Assembly (NCBI GenBank): GCA_017476765.1
Contig: JAFUZE010000106.1
Coordinates: 1 to 39,388, forward strand
Length of the DNA: 39,388 nt
Direction: 5' to 3'
From: Lachnospiraceae bacterium
Lineage (GTDB): Bacteria; Bacillota; Clostridia; Lachnospirales; Lachnospiraceae
In this document: positions 8,336 to 17,237 of the stretch, piece after piece
Layout: every line of letters begins with the position of its first letter
Position numbering within the stretch: position 1 is the first letter of the stretch
Program-made: the position numbers and the translations under genes
Notes under the pieces: model-generated
Seen by the model: the letters and a program-made list of their open reading frames with translations, nothing else
What the model was told of the DNA's origin: nothing
Database searches by the model: none

Positions 8336-8662
8336 ATGGTATTTAATACAGGTGCCGCGCTTCTGGATGCCATCGTTCTGGCGGTCGTCTCGAAGGACGA
8401 GGAGGGAACCTACGGCTATAAGATCACGCAGGAGGTACGGCGTGTGATTGAGCTTTCGGAGTCCACGCTCTACCCCGTTCTGCGACGTTTGCAGAAAAAC
8501 GGATATTTGGAAGTGTACGACAGGGAATGCGCCGGCAGGAACAGGCGCTCTTACCGTCTGACCGGACCGGGCAGGACGCAGCTCGGGGCATATCAGAAGG
8601 AATGGAGCGAATATGTAGAGAAGATCAACGGAATTTTTGAGGAGGAAGAGTGGAATGAATAG
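8336..8662 (+). CDS. PadR-family transcriptional regulator
   Basis: A short (108-residue) winged-helix repressor of the PadR-like s2 type. Visible signatures are LLDAIVLAVV near the start, YGYKITQEV, and the recognition-helix region STLYPVLRRLQKNGYLEV, followed by the wing (RNRRSYRLTGPGR). I chose the ATG at 8336, 8 bases after GGAGGT. A TTG six bases upstream sits too close to that site. The 3' end overlaps the DUF1700 gene by 8 bp, which puts it in one operon with the two envelope genes that follow. It probably senses an envelope signal or a ligand and represses this operon; the ligand is unknown. Confidence 0.9.
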   Translation: MVFNTGAALLDAIVLAVVSKDEEGTYGYKITQEVRRVIELSESTLYPVLRRLQKNGYLEVYDRECAGRNRRSYRLTGPGRTQLGAYQKEWSEYVEKINGIFEEEEWNE

Positions 8663-9344
8663 AGAGCAATTTTTGGAAGAGCTTGCCGGTCTGCTATCCG
8701 ATATCAGCGCATCAGAACGGGAGGAAGCCCTTCAGTATTATCGGGACTATTTTGAGGATGCCAACTTAAGCGACGAGGAAGTGATTCGGCAGCTCGGCTC
8801 GGCGAAAACCGTCGCAGAAAGCATCCGTGCGGAGCTGGCGGATAAGGAGATCGCCTTGTATCAGCCGCAGAAGGATGATCAGGAAAAAACGACGGAAAAA
8901 GAGGATATCATAAGCAGTGTGGAGGAGAAGCAGAGCGAAAATCAGGGACAGAGTAAGAGCGGTATGTCGACAGGAACGATTGTACTCATTGTTATTCTTG
9001 CGCTGCTTGCCTCGCCGGTCATCGTGTCGATTGCCGGAGGACTGATCGGCCTGCTGGTCGGTGTGGCAGCAGCGATTTTCGGGATTCTGGTTGCAGTCGT
9101 TGCCTGTGCCGTGGCGTTTGGGGCGGCAGCAATCGCCCTGTTTGTTGCAGGGCTTGTGAAGCTGTTCCTCTCTCCGGTGGCGGCGCTTCTTTTGCTCGGC
9201 AGCTGTATGCTGTGTCTGGGACTGTGCCTTTTATGTGCGCTTGCGACAGTACAGCTTTGCATCCATGTTCTGCCGGGGATTTTTAAAGGAATCGGAAGAT
9301 TGTTTTCCAAACTGTTTCAGGGAAAGGAGAAGGTCAGAATATGA
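8655..9344 (+). CDS. DUF1700 (HAAS-domain) membrane protein
   Basis: A 229-residue protein. Its N-terminal helical domain (MNREQFLEELAGLLSDISAS, then EREEALQYYRDYFEDA and IRQLGSAKTVAESI) is the classic DUF1700/HAAS module found next to PadR regulators. An acidic linker (about 75-105) leads to several alanine- and glycine-rich membrane segments from about residue 107 to 215. The start ATG at 8655 follows GAGGAAGAG inside the end of padR. It ends in an ATGA overlap with the DUF4097 gene, implying translational coupling. HAAS proteins are thought to relay or modulate PadR signalling at the membrane, which fits here, but the effector is unknown. Confidence 0.9.
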   Translation: MNREQFLEELAGLLSDISASEREEALQYYRDYFEDANLSDEEVIRQLGSAKTVAESIRAELADKEIALYQPQKDDQEKTTEKEDIISSVEEKQSENQGQSKSGMSTGTIVLIVILALLASPVIVSIAGGLIGLLVGVAAAIFGILVAVVACAVAFGAAAIALFVAGLVKLFLSPVAALLLLGSCMLCLGLCLLCALATVQLCIHVLPGIFKGIGRLFSKLFQGKEKVRI

Positions 9345-10294
9345 AAAAATCAACGAAGTTTATGCTTTTTGGCGGATTGTCGTTTGCGGCGGCAGGTGCC
9401 TTGATCATCGTGTTAGTCAGCGCAGCCTGCGGGAGAGACAGACTGGAAAGAATGGCGGAGAACGGAGATTTTACTGTCAGATTCGGAGAAAACACCCTGC
9501 ACGTTTTGGATGGTGCTGAGAACATCGCAGAGTTCGGTTCGCCGGACGGACCGATCACGTTTTTCAGCATGGGACGGTTGGGAGGCAGTGATTACAGCGT
9601 AGAGCATGTACGGATCGCCTCAAAGGACAACGTTAAGAATCTGAGCCTGAAATTCGGAGCCGGGGAGTTTGCGGTCGAGGAGTCGGAGGATGATAACATT
9701 TATGTAACGATTCACGGCAGCCATGCATTTCGCTATGGGGTGGATGAATCGCACACGCTCTATGTGGAACCGGAGAAAGGACTGGGCAGTCGGGTGAACG
9801 GAAGTGAGTGCGTCCTGTATCTCCCGAGGGAAATCGAGTTTGAAAAGGTGACGCTCGAGGTCGGTGCGGGGGAACTGACGATGCCTTACATGACGGCGGA
9901 TACGCTTGAGCTGTCGCTCGGTGCCGGAGAAATTGAGATTGCTTCTTTGCAGGCAAGGGAAACGGTTATTTCGGTCGGTACAGGTGAAATTGATATTCAG
10001 AACGGGCAGATCGATGTTCTGAATATGACAGTTGCGGCGGGACAGATGGATTATCAGGGAAGCATCGGAGAAAGCTGCGTGGCAACCTTTTCGATGGGTG
10101 AGCTGAATATGCAGCTCGATGGGGAGGAAGAGGATTTTGACTATGATCTGGACTGCTCTGCAGGCGAGATGCAGATCGGCTCGATGTCATCCTCGGGAGT
10201 TTCCTTTCACAGGGAAATTGATGAAGGAAGGGATAAGAAAATCACGGTTTCATGCTCAATGGGAGACGTGAACGTGATGTTTGACGGGAATTAA
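9341..10294 (+). CDS. DUF4097-type beta-repeat envelope protein
   Basis: A 317-residue protein with one N-terminal membrane segment (about 6-30, FMLFGGLSFAAAGALIIVLV) and a long extracytoplasmic part. That part is built of short beta repeats carrying GAGE-like turns (KFGAGEFAVEES, EVGAGELTMP, SLGAGEIEIAS, SVGTGEIDIQ, SMGELNMQL). This matches the DUF4097/LiaF-like beta-helix family seen downstream of PadR-DUF1700 pairs. It is probably an envelope sensor or stress protein; direct function is not known. Translation is coupled to DUF1700 by ATGA. The stop overlaps the convergent LacI gene by 4 bp. Confidence 0.85.
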   Translation: MKKSTKFMLFGGLSFAAAGALIIVLVSAACGRDRLERMAENGDFTVRFGENTLHVLDGAENIAEFGSPDGPITFFSMGRLGGSDYSVEHVRIASKDNVKNLSLKFGAGEFAVEESEDDNIYVTIHGSHAFRYGVDESHTLYVEPEKGLGSRVNGSECVLYLPREIEFEKVTLEVGAGELTMPYMTADTLELSLGAGEIEIASLQARETVISVGTGEIDIQNGQIDVLNMTVAAGQMDYQGSIGESCVATFSMGELNMQLDGEEEDFDYDLDCSAGEMQIGSMSSSGVSFHREIDEGRDKKITVSCSMGDVNVMFDGN

Positions 10295-11325
10295 AATTCC
10301 GCATTGTCAGTCATAAGGCAGGTCGTGCTGCCTTGTACCAAAATGGGCAGTGTCGTGAAGCTCTGAACAAGCAGGTTGGGATTTTGCAGCTTTCTGGCAA
10401 TCGTGCTTCCCGCCTGCCTGCCCATATCGTACACGTCGATGTCGACGATGGTCGGCGTGGGAACGATGATGTTTGTATACGGATAGCGGTCAAACGTGAT
10501 AAAGGCGATTTCATCGGGAACCGAAAGACCGGAATGTTCGATCGCACGGGAGACACCGAGCGCAATCATATTGTTCTCGCACACGATGGCATCGGGAAGC
10601 TCCCCGCAGGAGAGCAGGTCAAGAGTCGCTTTGTGTGCCGCTTCCCGGCTGGAATCTGTGTATATAATATGCTCTGTGGACATCCGGTGTCCGCTTTTTA
10701 ACATCGTCTGCCGAACCCCTTTCAGGCGCTGCTGGGAGATGACGTCGGTGCGTCTTCCGCCGATAAAGGCAACCTTTTTGCAGCCGCATGCGAGCAGATG
10801 CTCGGCGGCAAACTGACCGCCCAGCATATGGTTCGTGTCAATCCAGCATATTTGTGTTTCAAAGCCGGGATTACCGATGACGGTGTGCGGAAAATTTTTG
10901 GAAACGATCGTTTTTGCAATGTTTTCGTTGAGCGCAGCTCCGTGCACGACGATCCCGTCTGCTGAACCGCCGGAAATGATCTCTTCGACGGTTTCTCCCG
11001 GATAGGCCTCCTCGGAGGTATCGACAAGAGTCATCGTATAATGATATTTGGACAGCTCACTGTATACGCCACACATGATATCGAACATGTGTGGATTTTT
11101 GTATGCCTCCTCCTTCCCAAGAGAGGTCAGAAAGACGATGTTTTTGGTCGCTCTCCGTGCAAAGCTGACCGCCCTTGCGTTCGGCGTAAAATGCAGCTCC
11201 TCGATGACGGCATTGACCTTTGCCGTTGTTGCGGCGGAGATGGTAGTCCATCCGTTGATGACCTTCGATACTGTGGAAACGGAAACGCCTGCTTTTTCCG
11301 CCACATCCCGTATTGTAACAGCCAT
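10291..11325 (-). CDS. LacI-family transcriptional regulator of the maltodextrin operon
   Basis: A 344-residue repressor with an N-terminal helix-turn-helix and hinge (VTIRDVAEKAGVSVSTVSKV at about 3-22, then NARAVSF) and a periplasmic-binding-protein-like effector domain. In that domain, IGGRR, DAIVCENNMIALGV and DIDVYDMGRQA are typical. The ATG at 11325 follows AAGGAG; the frame extends 43 codons upstream, into the promoter region, without a better start. It is divergent from a sugar-binding protein gene, so it most likely senses a maltodextrin or related sugar and controls that operon and itself. This resembles MalR in role, but the ligand is inferred from neighbours. Confidence 0.88.
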   Translation of the reverse strand: MAVTIRDVAEKAGVSVSTVSKVINGWTTISAATTAKVNAVIEELHFTPNARAVSFARRATKNIVFLTSLGKEEAYKNPHMFDIMCGVYSELSKYHYTMTLVDTSEEAYPGETVEEIISGGSADGIVVHGAALNENIAKTIVSKNFPHTVIGNPGFETQICWIDTNHMLGGQFAAEHLLACGCKKVAFIGGRRTDVISQQRLKGVRQTMLKSGHRMSTEHIIYTDSSREAAHKATLDLLSCGELPDAIVCENNMIALGVSRAIEHSGLSVPDEIAFITFDRYPYTNIIVPTPTIVDIDVYDMGRQAGSTIARKLQNPNLLVQSFTTLPILVQGSTTCLMTDNAEF

Positions 11326-11341
11326 TTTCTGCTCCTTTCCG

Positions 11342-11355
11342 TTGCCGGCCGGCAA
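11342..11355. promoter_or_regulatory. 14-bp GC-rich palindrome upstream of the LacI gene
   Basis: TTGCCGGCCGGCAA is a perfect palindrome lying 17-30 bp before the LacI-type start codon, within its leader. It could be an operator for autoregulation, although LacI-family sites usually centre on CG between A/T-rich arms. The function is not established. Confidence 0.35.
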
Positions 11356-11415
11356 GGATGCCGACGTCAAAATGATGCCGGTGCCAAAGCCGCCTGCAAA
11401 ATGCACAAATATGAA

Positions 11416-11499
11416 ATTATAGTATAGCGTTTTCCTAACAAAGTCAACAGGCAAAACTCAAAAAACGTTGAAAAATCAAGTTAAAAGTGACAATATGAT
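11416..11499. promoter_or_regulatory. Divergent promoter region between lacI and the sugar transporter
   Basis: On the minus strand, TTGACT (11442-11447) and a -10-like TACTAT (11419-11424) stand 17 bp apart and would drive the regulator. GGAAAACGCTAT, a partial LacI/CcpA-like site, lies in that spacer. On the plus strand, TTGAAA (11468-11473) and TATGAT (11494-11499) are 20 bp apart, which is long. An AACGTT core (11465-11470) overlaps the -35. These sites are candidates only. Confidence 0.4.
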
Positions 11500-11572
11500 A
11501 CATATAGAAGTACAAAATACTTCTGGAAAAAACAGGAACAAGGAAAATGGTTTCATAAAAAGGAGGACAAAA

Positions 11573-12913
11573 ATGAAGAAAAAGTTAATTTCGTTGTTGT
11601 TGGCATCAACCATGGCAGTTTCGTTACTTTCCGGCTGTGGTTCGTCGGCAGAAAATGCATCCGGTCAGGAAGAAGAGGTGACCACAGATGCGGAGGGAGA
11701 GGGCGGTGATACGGCTGCGGAGGAGAGTGACGCTGCTGCATCCGGAAGCTCCGATGCCATTTCCAATCTGATCGCCGCAACGGAAGGAACGGTAGATCTG
11801 ACGCTGTGGTGTTCGGAAACAGAGGCGTATCAGACCGTCATGGCAGAGCTGGTAGATGATTTTAAGAAGACTTATCCGGATGTGGATTTTAACATCACGA
11901 TCGGTGTGGAGTCGGATGCGAATTGTAAGGACGATGTGCTCGCCGATGTAGAGGCAGCGGCGGACCTTTTCGTTCTGCCGGATGATCAGCTGCTTGATCT
12001 GGTCAAGGCAGGAGCACTTCAGAGTGTGGATGCAACCTATACATATGATCCGGCTGCTACAAATGCCGCATCGACGGTGGAGGCTGCTTCCGTTGACGGA
12101 ACATTATACGCTTATCCGATGACTGCATCGAATGGCTACTTCCTGTTCTACGACAAGAATGCTCTTTCCGAGGAGGATGTCGCTTCGTGGGATAACCTTC
12201 TTGCAGCTGCCGAGGCACAGGGCAAGACCGTCGGAATGGAGGTTTCGGGTGCATGGTATCTTTACGGATTTTTTGCAGGCGCAGGACTGGATATGTACAT
12301 GAATGAGGATGGAAAGAACGTCTGCAACTGGAATGCTACCGATACAAAATATACCGGTGCGGATGTGGCATTGGCAATTTCCGAGCTGTGCAAAAACAGC
12401 GCAATGAAAAACTGCGTCAACGAGGATGCACAGGCATTTGCACTCAATGGCGAGATGATTGCCGATGTGAACGGAACCTGGGCTACAAGCGCATTCCAGG
12501 AGGCATACGGAGACGGCTATGCAGCTGTGAAGCTTCCGACATTTACCGTCAATGGAGATCAGGTGCAGATGGGCTCCTTTGCAGGATACAAGTTTATCGG
12601 TGTGAATGCATATTCCAAAAATCCGGGCTGGGCGATGCTTTTGGCAGAGTTTTTGACAAACGAGGCAAGCCAGACAAAGATCGGTATTGCAACAGGAGAA
12701 GGACCATCCAACCTTGTTGCCGCATCCTCATCTGAAATTGCATCGGCACCGGCACTCGCAGCACTGGCACAGCAGTCTGAGTATGCAAATCTGCAAAGAG
12801 TCGGAGACAACTACTGGGGACCTGCAGCAACACTTGGTGAGTCGCTCGTAGAGGGGAACTACCTCGATATACAGACACTTTTGGATGAAGCTGTAGAGGG
12901 AATTACGCAGTAA
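11573..12913 (+). CDS. Maltodextrin-type ABC transporter substrate-binding lipoprotein
   Basis: A 446-residue extracytoplasmic solute-binding protein of the family 1 (MalE-like) type. The signal peptide ends in the lipobox LLSGC with C22 as the lipid-anchored cysteine, followed by an acidic low-complexity linker (about 25-65). The binding domain has the usual VDLTLWCSETE start and the conserved MLLAEFLTNEASQ region near the end. The ATG at 11573 follows AAGGAGGA. The reading frame continues 35 codons upstream from a TTG, but that part overlaps the promoter. Two permeases and a GH13 enzyme follow. The substrate, maltose or maltodextrins, is inferred from those neighbours and the nearby pullulanase. 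Confidence 0.88.
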   Translation: MKKKLISLLLASTMAVSLLSGCGSSAENASGQEEEVTTDAEGEGGDTAAEESDAAASGSSDAISNLIAATEGTVDLTLWCSETEAYQTVMAELVDDFKKTYPDVDFNITIGVESDANCKDDVLADVEAAADLFVLPDDQLLDLVKAGALQSVDATYTYDPAATNAASTVEAASVDGTLYAYPMTASNGYFLFYDKNALSEEDVASWDNLLAAAEAQGKTVGMEVSGAWYLYGFFAGAGLDMYMNEDGKNVCNWNATDTKYTGADVALAISELCKNSAMKNCVNEDAQAFALNGEMIADVNGTWATSAFQEAYGDGYAAVKLPTFTVNGDQVQMGSFAGYKFIGVNAYSKNPGWAMLLAEFLTNEASQTKIGIATGEGPSNLVAASSSEIASAPALAALAQQSEYANLQRVGDNYWGPAATLGESLVEGNYLDIQTLLDEAVEGITQ

Positions 12914-12925
12914 GCGCCTGCGGCA

Positions 12926-13010
12926 CTTCCTGCTTGCATCGCGCCAATGAAGTTCGCCCCTAAAGGGGCGAAGGGCGCGCAGGGAAGAACTCGGGATTTC
13001 GCAGGCGAAA
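12926..13010 (+). repeat. GC-rich intercistronic hairpins between binding protein and permease genes
   Basis: TTCGCCCC-TAAA-GGGGCGAA (12953-12972) is a perfect 8-bp stem nested in a longer imperfect pairing (CTTCCTG... with ...CAGGGAAG, 12926-12987). A second small palindrome (TTTCGC and GCGAAA, 12997-13010) follows. There is no T-run, so it is not a classic terminator. Such hairpins often protect the upstream binding-protein mRNA and reduce readthrough. The stretch is more GC-rich than its flanks and may be a dispersed repeat element. Confidence 0.6.
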
Positions 13011-13127
13011 CCCTCGGGAGATGGGAAGCGGAAGGGAATATACTGCTGCAAGAGCTGAAATCGAAGGTTATAAGAGAAGATATGCGACAAGAGAAAATAT
13101 GAGGTAAGAGAGTGAAGGGTGGAAGAT

Positions 13128-14543
13128 ATGAGAAGAGCCTTAGATGCTTTAAAAGAATATTTTGGTGATTTTGCCCACGCGGTCGCAAAGGGAGATGTGT
13201 GGACGAAGCTGTCTCTCCTGATTATGGGCAGTGGATTTTTTGCCAGAGGTCAGATTCTGAAAGGAGCTTTGGTCACACTGCTTGAGGCGGGCTTTGTTAC
13301 GGCGATGGGCTTTTCGGGGAAATATGTGAGTAAATTGGGAACGCTCGGAACGGTGCAGAGAGAGGAAAAGCTTGACCTGACAACGCTGATGAAAACAGTG
13401 AATGATTATGACAATTCACTTCTGATTCTGCTTTGCGGCATTATCGGAATTTTATTAGTCTTTGCGTTTATCCTGCTGTACATCGGCAATGTAAAGGCGG
13501 CATACCGGCTGCAGAAGCGCAAGGAAGAGGGAAAGCCGATCAGTGGGGAGGTAAACGAGCTGATCAATGACAAGTTTCACGTCACGCTGCTGTCACTGCC
13601 GAGTCTCGGCATTATCCTTGTCAACATTATTCCGATTCTGTTTATGGTCTGCATCGCATTTACGAATTACGATATCGACCATCAGCCGCCGACCTATCTG
13701 TTCACATGGGTCGGATTTGAGAACTTTAAGGCGCTGTTTACTTCGTCTACGACAGTGACCTTTGGCTATGTGTTTATTCGGATTCTGCTCTGGACCTTAG
13801 TATGGGCGGTGCTGGCGACCTTCACGACTTATTTCGGAGGAATTCTGCTTGCAAAGTTCATCAACGACAGAAGGACAAAGTGCAAAAAGCTTTGGCGCAC
13901 GTTGTTTGTCGTCACAATTGCAATTCCGCAGTTCGTGACGCTGCTTTTAGTCGGCAAGATGTTCAGCGATTACGGCATTGTCAACAGCTTTTGCAGCAAG
14001 ATCGGACTGACAGCCTTTTTGCAGAATATCGGTCTGGTGAGTGAGGGACTTTCCTACATACCGTTTTTGTCGAAGCCGGGATGGGCTTATGTGATGGTCG
14101 TTCTGATCAATATCTGGGTCGGTGTCCCGTATCAGATGCTCAGTGCGACAGGTATTTTGATGAATATTCCGCAGGATCAGCTCGAAAGTGCAAAGCTTGA
14201 CGGAGCCTCCGAACGGCAGATTTTCTGGAAAATCACGATGCCGTATATGTTTTTCGTGACAGGACCGAGCCTGATCACGGCACTGATTGCAAACATCAAC
14301 AACTTTAACGTCATCTATCTTTTGACGAGTGACTATGTGACATCCAGCATGAAATTTGCAAATTCCAATGCAAAGGAAGTGGATCTGCTCATTACATGGC
14401 TGTTCACGCTGACGAACGATTATTCCAACTATAAGATGGCTTCCGTCATCGGAATTTGTGTATTTATTATCTGCGCGGCGCTCACCCTCGTAAGCTTCAG
14501 CAGAATGATTGCCGGCAACAGAGAGGAGGAATTCCAATCATGA
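13128..14543 (+). CDS. MalF-type sugar ABC transporter permease
   Basis: A 471-residue inner-membrane permease. The N-terminal third has extra membrane segments and a cytosolic linker (about 60-150). The BPD_transp_1 core follows, with the EAA loop ESAKLDGASERQIFWKITMP that docks the ATPase. I used the ATG at 13128, five to six bases after GGGTGG; a GTG at 13119 in the same frame is an alternative. It ends in an ATGA overlap with the second permease, so the two are translated together. It should form the heterodimeric channel for the binding protein at 11573. The gap of about 210 bp to that gene holds the GC-rich hairpins. Confidence 0.88.
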   Translation: MRRALDALKEYFGDFAHAVAKGDVWTKLSLLIMGSGFFARGQILKGALVTLLEAGFVTAMGFSGKYVSKLGTLGTVQREEKLDLTTLMKTVNDYDNSLLILLCGIIGILLVFAFILLYIGNVKAAYRLQKRKEEGKPISGEVNELINDKFHVTLLSLPSLGIILVNIIPILFMVCIAFTNYDIDHQPPTYLFTWVGFENFKALFTSSTTVTFGYVFIRILLWTLVWAVLATFTTYFGGILLAKFINDRRTKCKKLWRTLFVVTIAIPQFVTLLLVGKMFSDYGIVNSFCSKIGLTAFLQNIGLVSEGLSYIPFLSKPGWAYVMVVLINIWVGVPYQMLSATGILMNIPQDQLESAKLDGASERQIFWKITMPYMFFVTGPSLITALIANINNFNVIYLLTSDYVTSSMKFANSNAKEVDLLITWLFTLTNDYSNYKMASVIGICVFIICAALTLVSFSRMIAGNREEEFQS

Positions 14544-15382
14544 AGAAAAAAATGGATGCAGTGCTCAGACATGTATTTCTTGCGCTTCTTGCGTTTGTGT
14601 GGCTGATACCGATCATCTGGCTTTTTGTGACCTCGCTCAGCTCCTACAAAGGGATCAACACGATGCATTTTTTCCCGACGAAATGGTCCTTTGACAACTA
14701 CATCCGGTTGTTTTTCAGGCCGGACACGGTTGCCAATTTTCCGGCATGGTTTACAAACTCGCTTCTTATCGGTGTGTTCTGCTGCCTGATTTCAACGGCG
14801 TTTGTGCTGATGGTCGCATATGCGATGAGCTGTATGAGATTTAAGGGCAGAAAAGCGCTCATGAGCTTTTCGATTATTCTCGGCATGTTTCCGGGCGTTC
14901 TGTCCATGATTGCGATTTATTTTGTCATGAAATTACTGGGACTGACGAACAGCATGATCGGACTGATCATCATCTATTCCGCCGGTTCCGGACTGGGCTA
15001 TCTGATCTGCAAGGGATTTTTTGATACTCTTCCGGTATCGCTGAGGGAATCGGCAAAGCTGGAGGGAGCATCGGAGCTGACGATTTTTACAAGAATCGTG
15101 ATTCCGCTCTCGAAGCCGATGATCGTCTATACAGTCATCAATTCGTTCCTGTCACCGTGGATGGATTTTGTCATGGCGAAGCTGATGATCCGCTCTAAGG
15201 ATCCTTCCGACTGGACGGTGGCGATGGGACTTTACAACCTCGTTCAGAAAACATTGGTCGGAGAGTATTTTTCCCTATTCTGTGCGGGTGGTATCATCGT
15301 TGCGATACCGATTTCCGTGCTGTTCGTAGTCATGCAGAGATTCTATGTGGAAGGCGTCACGGGAGGCGCAGTGAAAGGATAA
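14540..15382 (+). CDS. MalG-type sugar ABC transporter permease
   Basis: A 280-residue inner-membrane permease with six predicted segments and the EAA motif ESAKLEGASELTIFTRIVIP, ending in RFYVEGVTGGAVKG, a typical MalG-like tail. The start ATG at 14540 overlaps the stop of the MalF-type gene and follows GAGGAGGA. The frame extends 28 codons upstream but only within the previous gene. No MalK/MsmX-type ATPase is encoded in the window, so the importer must borrow a shared ATPase from another locus, as is common for such systems in Firmicutes. Confidence 0.9.
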   Translation: MKKKMDAVLRHVFLALLAFVWLIPIIWLFVTSLSSYKGINTMHFFPTKWSFDNYIRLFFRPDTVANFPAWFTNSLLIGVFCCLISTAFVLMVAYAMSCMRFKGRKALMSFSIILGMFPGVLSMIAIYFVMKLLGLTNSMIGLIIIYSAGSGLGYLICKGFFDTLPVSLRESAKLEGASELTIFTRIVIPLSKPMIVYTVINSFLSPWMDFVMAKLMIRSKDPSDWTVAMGLYNLVQKTLVGEYFSLFCAGGIIVAIPISVLFVVMQRFYVEGVTGGAVKG

Positions 15383-15399
15383 ATAATAAGGGGTGTATT

Positions 15400-17133
15400 A
15401 TGAAGAAAGAAGCTGTTATGCATATACCGCTTTCCCAGTATGCGTATGCGGAGAGCGAACATGTGCTGAACATCAGGATTCGAACCGCCAAAAAGGATAT
15501 CGTGCGCTGCCGGCTGTTTTATGGGGATCGCGTAGATTTGTCCGAGCCAATCCGGACAAAGCAGGTGGATATGGAAAAGACGGTGTCTGATGACTTGTTT
15601 GACTATTTCGAAGCGCGGATCGAGGATAAGTATACAAGAGTCTGCTATTTCTTCCTTCTGGACGATGGGGAAACGCAGGAATATTATTATAGCAGGGGCT
15701 TTTGCCGCAGGATGGATGCGCACAGGACGGAGTATTTTCAATTCCCGTACATAAGAAGGGAGGATATTCCCGATATTCCGGCATGGGCGCAGGATATGAT
15801 CATGTATCATATTTTTCCGGACAGCTTTGCCTCCGGGGAGAGGCAGTTGTCCGGGGAGGGGCAGGAGAAGAGGCTTGGCAGAGACGCTTTGTCCGTTTCC
15901 AAAACAGGCGGTACCTTATCCGGCATCCGGGCGAATCTTTCGTATTTGCAGGAGCTGGGAGTCAACTGTATTTACATCAATCCGATTTTTGCCGCACATT
16001 CCTATCATAAGTATGACACGGTCGATTATTTTAAGATCGATCCTTGTCTGGGAACGACGGAGGACTTAAAGGATTTGGTCAGTGCGTGCCATCAAAGAGG
16101 AATACGCGTCATACTCGACGGTGTGTTCAACCATTGCGGCACCGGTTTTTTCGCCTTTCAGGATGTGCTCAAATACGGGCGGGAATCAGCGTACTATGAC
16201 TGGTTCTATGAGATGCCGCTGCCGATCGTTTATCAGGACCCGCCAAACTACGAGGCATTTGCCTATGTCAAGGAAATGCCGAAGCTCAATACCGGAAATC
16301 CGGAAGTGGTCGATTATTTTTGTAAGGTCGGCAGCTACTGGATACGCGAGTCGGATATCGACGGTTGGAGGCTGGATGTTGCCAACGAGATCAACCATGA
16401 CTTCTGGAGGGCTTTTCGAAAGGCAGTGCGAAGGGAGAAGGAGGACTGCTTTCTGATTGCGGAGATCTGGGAGGAGGCAGGCATATGGCTTGCGGGGGAT
16501 CAGTTTGATTCCACGATGAATTATACCTTTTCCTATCTGTGCAGGGACTTGTTCGCACAGTCCAAATTATCCATCCGTGAATTTGATGAGCAGATCGGTA
16601 AAATGCTGATGCGTTATCCGTATCACACGAATCTTTGCCAGATGAATTTTCTCGATACCCATGATGTTCCCAGATTTCTGTCCTACTGTGGCGGGGATGT
16701 CAGCCGGCTGAAGCTGGCGGTCTTTTATATGATGACTGCAGTCGGGATTCCTTCTGTTTTTTACGGGGATGAGATGGAGATCGCGGGAGTGACGGAGCCC
16801 GAGTACCGAAACGCGATGCCGTGGAAAGAGAAGGAGCAGCACAGGGAGCTGATTGACTTTTTCAAACAGCTGATTCATGTGCGGCGGGGGCACGACGCTC
16901 TTCGGAAAGGGGATTACAGGACTGTGCTTGCCGATGATGACAGAAAGCTGTATGGATACAAACGCCGCAGCGGGCAGGAGGAGATTGTCCTGCTGCTCAA
17001 CCTCGGAGAAGAGGAGGCATATATCCGAGTATCGGAATTTGGCGCGGAAGGCGGAGCGGATTTGCTGTATGACCGTTCATTGAAGGCGGAGGAAGTCCTC
17101 CCTGCGCATTGCGGATGTATGTGGAAGCTGTAA
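15400..17133 (+). CDS. GH13 cyclomaltodextrinase/neopullulanase-like enzyme
   Basis: A 577-residue intracellular enzyme. Residues about 1-120 form an N-terminal beta domain like the CBM34 module of maltogenic amylases and neopullulanases. The GH13 barrel follows, with DGVFNH (240-245), nucleophile D326 in GWRLD, acid/base E355 in IAEIWEE, and D422 in FLDTHDVPR. The C-terminal beta domain starts near residue 500. It has no signal peptide. It follows the permeases by 17 bp, with AAGGGGTG before the ATG, so it belongs to the transporter operon. It would cleave imported maltodextrins or cyclodextrins. Subfamily GH13_20 is the best guess from architecture. Confidence 0.9.
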   Translation: MKKEAVMHIPLSQYAYAESEHVLNIRIRTAKKDIVRCRLFYGDRVDLSEPIRTKQVDMEKTVSDDLFDYFEARIEDKYTRVCYFFLLDDGETQEYYYSRGFCRRMDAHRTEYFQFPYIRREDIPDIPAWAQDMIMYHIFPDSFASGERQLSGEGQEKRLGRDALSVSKTGGTLSGIRANLSYLQELGVNCIYINPIFAAHSYHKYDTVDYFKIDPCLGTTEDLKDLVSACHQRGIRVILDGVFNHCGTGFFAFQDVLKYGRESAYYDWFYEMPLPIVYQDPPNYEAFAYVKEMPKLNTGNPEVVDYFCKVGSYWIRESDIDGWRLDVANEINHDFWRAFRKAVRREKEDCFLIAEIWEEAGIWLAGDQFDSTMNYTFSYLCRDLFAQSKLSIREFDEQIGKMLMRYPYHTNLCQMNFLDTHDVPRFLSYCGGDVSRLKLAVFYMMTAVGIPSVFYGDEMEIAGVTEPEYRNAMPWKEKEQHRELIDFFKQLIHVRRGHDALRKGDYRTVLADDDRKLYGYKRRSGQEEIVLLLNLGEEEAYIRVSEFGAEGGADLLYDRSLKAEEVLPAHCGCMWKL

Positions 17134-17182
17134 ATGACCGCAAAAAGACAGATGCACGGAACCATAATCACAAAACCATACT

Positions 17183-17221
17183 CACAAAAAAGAGACTCCA
17201 TAAACGAGTCTCTTTTTTGTG
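17183..17221. terminator. Bidirectional terminator between the transporter operon and pulA
   Basis: A perfect 16-bp stem (17183-17198 with 17206-17221) with a 7-nt loop has A-runs on one side and T-runs on the other. It can therefore stop transcription of both the GH13 operon (plus) and the convergent pullulanase gene (minus). Confidence 0.9.
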
Positions 17222-17237
17222 TCAAGGAGTTACCCTT

